Positions 61,057 to 64,000 of a stretch of 64,000 nucleotides of DNA are shown here, piece after piece; position 1 is the stretch's first letter, and each line of letters starts with the position of its first letter. The position numbers and the translations under genes are program-made. Below the pieces are notes generated by a model. The model saw only the letters and a list, made by a program, of their open reading frames with translations. It made no database searches and was not told where the DNA came from. This DNA comes from Manganibacter manganicus (GTDB taxonomy: Bacteria > Pseudomonadota > Alphaproteobacteria > Rhizobiales > Rhizobiaceae): contig NZ_MDET01000014.1 in the NCBI RefSeq assembly GCF_002075885.1, positions 1 through 64,000 of the forward strand. The letters run 5' to 3'.

Positions 61057-62220
61057 ATGGATTTCGGTCTCTCGGAAGAGCAGCAGCTTATCGTCGACAC
61101 CACGCGGGCGTTCGTCGAAAACGAGCTTTACCCGCACGAGCAGGAGGTGGAGCGCACCGGCCATCTGCCGATGGACCTCATCAAGGAGATTCAGGCCAAG
61201 GCCATTGCCGCCGGGCTCTATGCGGCCAACATGCCGGCGGAAGTCGGCGGTGCGGGCCTCGATACGGTGACATGGCTGCTTTATGAAAAGGAACTTGGCC
61301 GCGCCAATTATGCGCTGCACTGGACCTGCGTGGCGCGCCCGTCCAACATCCTGCTTGCCGGCACCGACGAGCAGAAGGAAAAATACCTCTATCCCTGCAT
61401 TCGCGGTGAAAAATGGGATTGCCTGGCCATGACGGAGCCGAGCGCGGGTTCCGATCTGCGCGGCATGAAGGCAAGCGCCGTGCAGGACGGCGACGACTGG
61501 GTGCTGAATGGCACCAAGCATTTTATTTCCCACGCCGATCTTGCCGACTTCGCCATCTGCTTCATGGCTTCGGGCGAAGAAGACGGGCCGCGCGGCAAGC
61601 GCAAGAAGATCACCGCATTCTTCGTCGACAAGGGCACGCCGGGCTTCACCGTGCGCGACGGCTATCGCAACGTTTCGCATCGCGGCTATACCAATTCGAT
61701 CCTGGAATTCGACAATGTTCGTCTACCTGCTTCGCAGGTATTGGGAGAACCGCATCGGGGCTTCGAGGTCGCCAATAGCTGGCTCGGCGCCACCCGGCTT
61801 CAGGTTGCCTCGACCTGCCTTGGCCGCTCGGAACGCGCATTGCAGCACGCCATCGACTATGCCGCGCAGCGCCAGCAGTTCGGCCAGCAGATCGGCAAGT
61901 TCCAAGGCGTGTCCTTCAAGCTCGCCGACATGGCGACCGAGTTGAAGGCCGCCGAATTGCTGACCCGCGAGGCCGCTTGGAAATACGACCAGGGCACGGT
62001 GACGGATCAGGATATGGCCATGGCCAAGCTCAAGGCCACTGAGGTGCTGGCCTTCATTGCCGACGAGGCCATCCAGATCCACGGCGGCATGGGCCTGATG
62101 GACGATCTGCCGCTGGAGCGCATCTGGCGCGACGCCCGCGTCGAGCGCATCTGGGAAGGTACGAGCGAAATCCAGCGGCATATCATCAGCCGGGCGATGC
62201 TGCGGGCGGTGGGAGGCTGA
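61057..62220 (+). CDS. Acyl-CoA dehydrogenase (CaiA-like)
   Basis: A 387-residue FAD-dependent acyl-CoA dehydrogenase. MDFGLSEEQQLIVDTTRAFV starts the helical domain, CLAMTEPSAGSDLRGMKASA and WVLNGTKHFISHADLADFAI bind FAD, RQQFGQQIGKFQGVSFKLAD and QIHGGMGLMDDLPLERIWRD follow, and the catalytic Glu is in ERIWEGTSEIQ. Near carnitine genes it may oxidise gamma-butyrobetainyl- or crotonobetaine-type CoA esters; that is inference. The ATG at 61057 has better spacing from AGGG than the one at 61051. It overlaps nothing and ends 3 bp before the ligase. Confidence 0.87.
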   Translation: MDFGLSEEQQLIVDTTRAFVENELYPHEQEVERTGHLPMDLIKEIQAKAIAAGLYAANMPAEVGGAGLDTVTWLLYEKELGRANYALHWTCVARPSNILLAGTDEQKEKYLYPCIRGEKWDCLAMTEPSAGSDLRGMKASAVQDGDDWVLNGTKHFISHADLADFAICFMASGEEDGPRGKRKKITAFFVDKGTPGFTVRDGYRNVSHRGYTNSILEFDNVRLPASQVLGEPHRGFEVANSWLGATRLQVASTCLGRSERALQHAIDYAAQRQQFGQQIGKFQGVSFKLADMATELKAAELLTREAAWKYDQGTVTDQDMAMAKLKATEVLAFIADEAIQIHGGMGLMDDLPLERIWRDARVERIWEGTSEIQRHIISRAMLRAVGG

Positions 62221-62223
62221 GAT

Positions 62224-64000
62224 ATGTTGCGCCTCGAACGGTTGTTGCGCCCTCGCTCCATCGCGGTCATTGGCGGCGGGTCGTTTGCGCCCAATGTCGT
62301 CAAGCAATCGCTGAAGATGGGCTTTGCCGGCGAGGTCTGGCCGGTGCATCCGAAGCGCGCCGAGATCGAGGGCGTCAAGGCTTACGCGTCCGTGGCTGAT
62401 CTGCCTGATGCGCCTGATTCGGTGTTCATCGGCGTCAACCGCTTCGCCACCATTGATATCGTGCGCGAACTTGCGGCGCGTGGTGCGGGCGGCGCGATCT
62501 GTTTTGCCGCGGGTTTCCTGGAGGCCGGCGATGACGACGAGGACGGTGCGCGCCTGCAGGCCGAACTCGTCGAGGCGGCAGGGTCGATGCCGGTCATCGG
62601 CCCGAACTGCTACGGCCTCATTAATTATGCCGACGGCGCGCTGCTGTGGCCCGACCAGCATGGCGGCCAGCGGCTGGAGCCGGGCGCGCGCGGTGCTGCC
62701 ATCATCACACAGTCATCCAACATCGCTTGCAACATCACCATGCAGAAGCGCGGCCTGCCCATCGCCTTCCTGATGACAGCCGGCAATCAGGCGCAGACCG
62801 GCCTTGCCGAAATGGCGCTCGGCCTGATCGAGGACGAGCGCGTCTCTTGCCTCGGCCTGCATATCGAGGGCTTTGACAAGGTCGCCGGTTTCGAACGCCT
62901 TGCGGCACGGGCGCGCGAACTGAACAAGCCCATCGTGGCGATGAAGGTTGGCCGCTCGGAGCAGGCGCGCGCCGCGACCGTCTCGCACACCGCCTCGCTG
63001 GCCGGTTCCGATGCCGCTTCGGAAGCATTTTTGAAGCGGCTCGGCATTGCGCGTGTTCATTCGATCCCGTCGCTGCTGGAAACGCTGAAGCTGCTGCACG
63101 CCTTCGGTCCGCTGCCCGGTTACACGCTGTCTTCCATGAGTTGCTCGGGCGGCGAGGCATCGGTGATGGCCGACACGGCGGAGGGGCGCAAGGCGCGTTT
63201 CCCGAAGCTGACGCAAGAACACTGGGCGCGGGTGAAGGCGACGCTCGGCTCCTTCGTGGCGGTAGCCAATCCACTCGACTACCACACCTTCATCTGGAAC
63301 GACGAGCCGGCGATGACAGCCACCTTCACGGCGATGGCGTCGGGCAATTTCGACCTCAACATGCTGGTGCTGGATTTTCCGCGCAACGACCGTTGCTCGG
63401 ATGCCGACTGGTGGCCGACAGTGCGGGCCTTCGAGGCCGCGCTGACGACCAGCAAGGCGCGCGGCGCGGTCGTCGCCTCCATGCTGGAAAACCTGCCCGA
63501 AGAGCATGCGGCCGAACTGTTCCGGCGCGGTATCGTGCCCTTGCAGGGCATTGTCGAGGCATTCGACGCGGTTGAGGCGGCGGCGTTTATCGGGCAGGCG
63601 TGGGCAAGGCCTTTGCCGTCTCACCTGTGGGCGAGTGCCGGCGAAGCGAGGGGCGGAAAAAAGGTGTCTCCCGACGAGGACGAGGCCAAAGCGACGCTGC
63701 GGGCCGCCGGTCTTGCCGTGCCGCAGGGCGCGCGCGCCGCAAGCGTCGCGGCAGCGGTATCGGCTGCCGAAAAGCTCGGCTTCCCGGTTGCGCTGAAGGC
63801 GCTGGGCGTGGCGCACAAGAGCGAGCTTGGTGCGGTCCGGCTCAATCTCAAATCGGTCGAGGAGGTTGAAGCAGCTGCCGAGGCACTGTTGCCGCTCGGC
63901 GCCGGCCTCTATGTCGAGCGCATGGTGGAGGGCAGCATTGGCGAACTGATCGTCGGCGTTACCCGCGATCAACTGTTCGGTCCGGTCATGACGGTCGGCA
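62224..64000 (+). CDS. NDP-forming acyl-CoA ligase (runs off window)
   Basis: The first 592 residues of an acetate--CoA ligase (NDP-forming) family protein. The CoA-binding domain opens RLLRPRSIAVIGGGSFAPNV, with PVHPKRAEIEGVKAYASVAD. The succinyl-CoA-ligase-like domains carry VIGPNCYGLINYADGALLWP, IITQSSNIACNITMQKRGLP and SCSGGEASVMADTAEGRK. The ATP-grasp part begins near residue 490 (ATLRAAGLAVPQG) and is cut by the end. Such ligases activate carboxylates using ATP or GTP. With the upstream acyl-CoA dehydrogenase it would activate and desaturate a betaine-type acid. Confidence 0.87.
   Translation, partial: MLRLERLLRPRSIAVIGGGSFAPNVVKQSLKMGFAGEVWPVHPKRAEIEGVKAYASVADLPDAPDSVFIGVNRFATIDIVRELAARGAGGAICFAAGFLEAGDDDEDGARLQAELVEAAGSMPVIGPNCYGLINYADGALLWPDQHGGQRLEPGARGAAIITQSSNIACNITMQKRGLPIAFLMTAGNQAQTGLAEMALGLIEDERVSCLGLHIEGFDKVAGFERLAARARELNKPIVAMKVGRSEQARAATVSHTASLAGSDAASEAFLKRLGIARVHSIPSLLETLKLLHAFGPLPGYTLSSMSCSGGEASVMADTAEGRKARFPKLTQEHWARVKATLGSFVAVANPLDYHTFIWNDEPAMTATFTAMASGNFDLNMLVLDFPRNDRCSDADWWPTVRAFEAALTTSKARGAVVASMLENLPEEHAAELFRRGIVPLQGIVEAFDAVEAAAFIGQAWARPLPSHLWASAGEARGGKKVSPDEDEAKATLRAAGLAVPQGARAASVAAAVSAAEKLGFPVALKALGVAHKSELGAVRLNLKSVEEVEAAAEALLPLGAGLYVERMVEGSIGELIVGVTRDQLFGPVMTVG

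Noticed and set aside
62713..63972. 419-codon minus-strand open frame opposite the acyl-CoA ligase
   Set aside because: The plus-strand ligase has clear CoA-binding and ATP-grasp motifs; the antisense frame has none.

Overview
The window looks like the chromosome of an alphaproteobacterium of the order Hyphomicrobiales (Rhizobiales), most likely the Mesorhizobium/Aminobacter group. The evidence is high GC with GCC/GGC-rich codons; a split F0 operon atpI-atpB-atpE-atpF'-atpF with F1 elsewhere; a BacA/SbmA peptide transporter; a Mesorhizobium-type DUF680 secreted peptide; and rhizobial-style palindromic intergenic repeats. No rRNA, tRNA or CRISPR array was seen.

1-7.1 kb: the edge of a mobile-element backbone. 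An IS21-type istA runs off the left end. It is followed by a truncated conserved gene, a large ParB-like protein, a PP-loop PAPS-reductase-like protein coupled to an ArdC antirestriction protein, and an AbiEi/AbiEii toxin-antitoxin pair. parB and ardC share an almost identical leader element at the same distance from their start codons. A relic of a second AbiEii toxin lies beyond the AbiE promoter.

7.1-25.3 kb: an accessory patchwork of small one-domain enzymes (EthD, GNAT, ABM monooxygenase, two GSTs, YCII, hydrolase, dehydratase, NTF2-like), each with a nearby regulator (ArsR x2, TetR x2, LysR x3 plus a LysR fragment). Broken genes are interspersed: ACT, cupin, SRPBCC, aldo/keto reductase, MFS and LysR fragments, plus IS3 and Tn3 relics, one with a probable res half. 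The best defined intact unit is an AmpR-like regulator divergent from a complete subclass B3 metallo-beta-lactamase.

25.3-34.6 kb: a catabolic island. An Lrp regulator is divergent from a 1018-residue three-domain protein (small-molecule kinase, M23-type domain, class III aminotransferase/phospholyase fold). Then come a MocR regulator, a DMT exporter broken by a perfect 64-bp tandem duplication, a glutamine-synthetase-family ligase and an aldehyde dehydrogenase. I infer a pathway that phosphorylates an amino alcohol such as hydroxylysine, eliminates phosphate and ammonia, and oxidises the aldehyde.

34.8-57.8 kb: ordinary core genes. These include DUF3597, an ArsC-like protein, DUF488, an M29 aminopeptidase, an MFS carrier, BacA, a polysaccharide deacetylase, a TPR membrane protein, Der, a Fae-like protein, a SleB-type hydrolase, the F0 ATP synthase operon, RnhB, a radical SAM protein, a glycosyltransferase, DUF680, PPi-type phosphofructokinase, an L,D-transpeptidase, xylulokinase and an LHPP-like HAD phosphatase.

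57.8-64 kb: a carnitine/betaine catabolic cluster. A GlxA/CdhR-type AraC regulator is divergent from a beta-keto acid cleavage enzyme, carnitine 3-dehydrogenase, an acyl-CoA dehydrogenase and an NDP-forming acyl-CoA ligase cut by the window edge.
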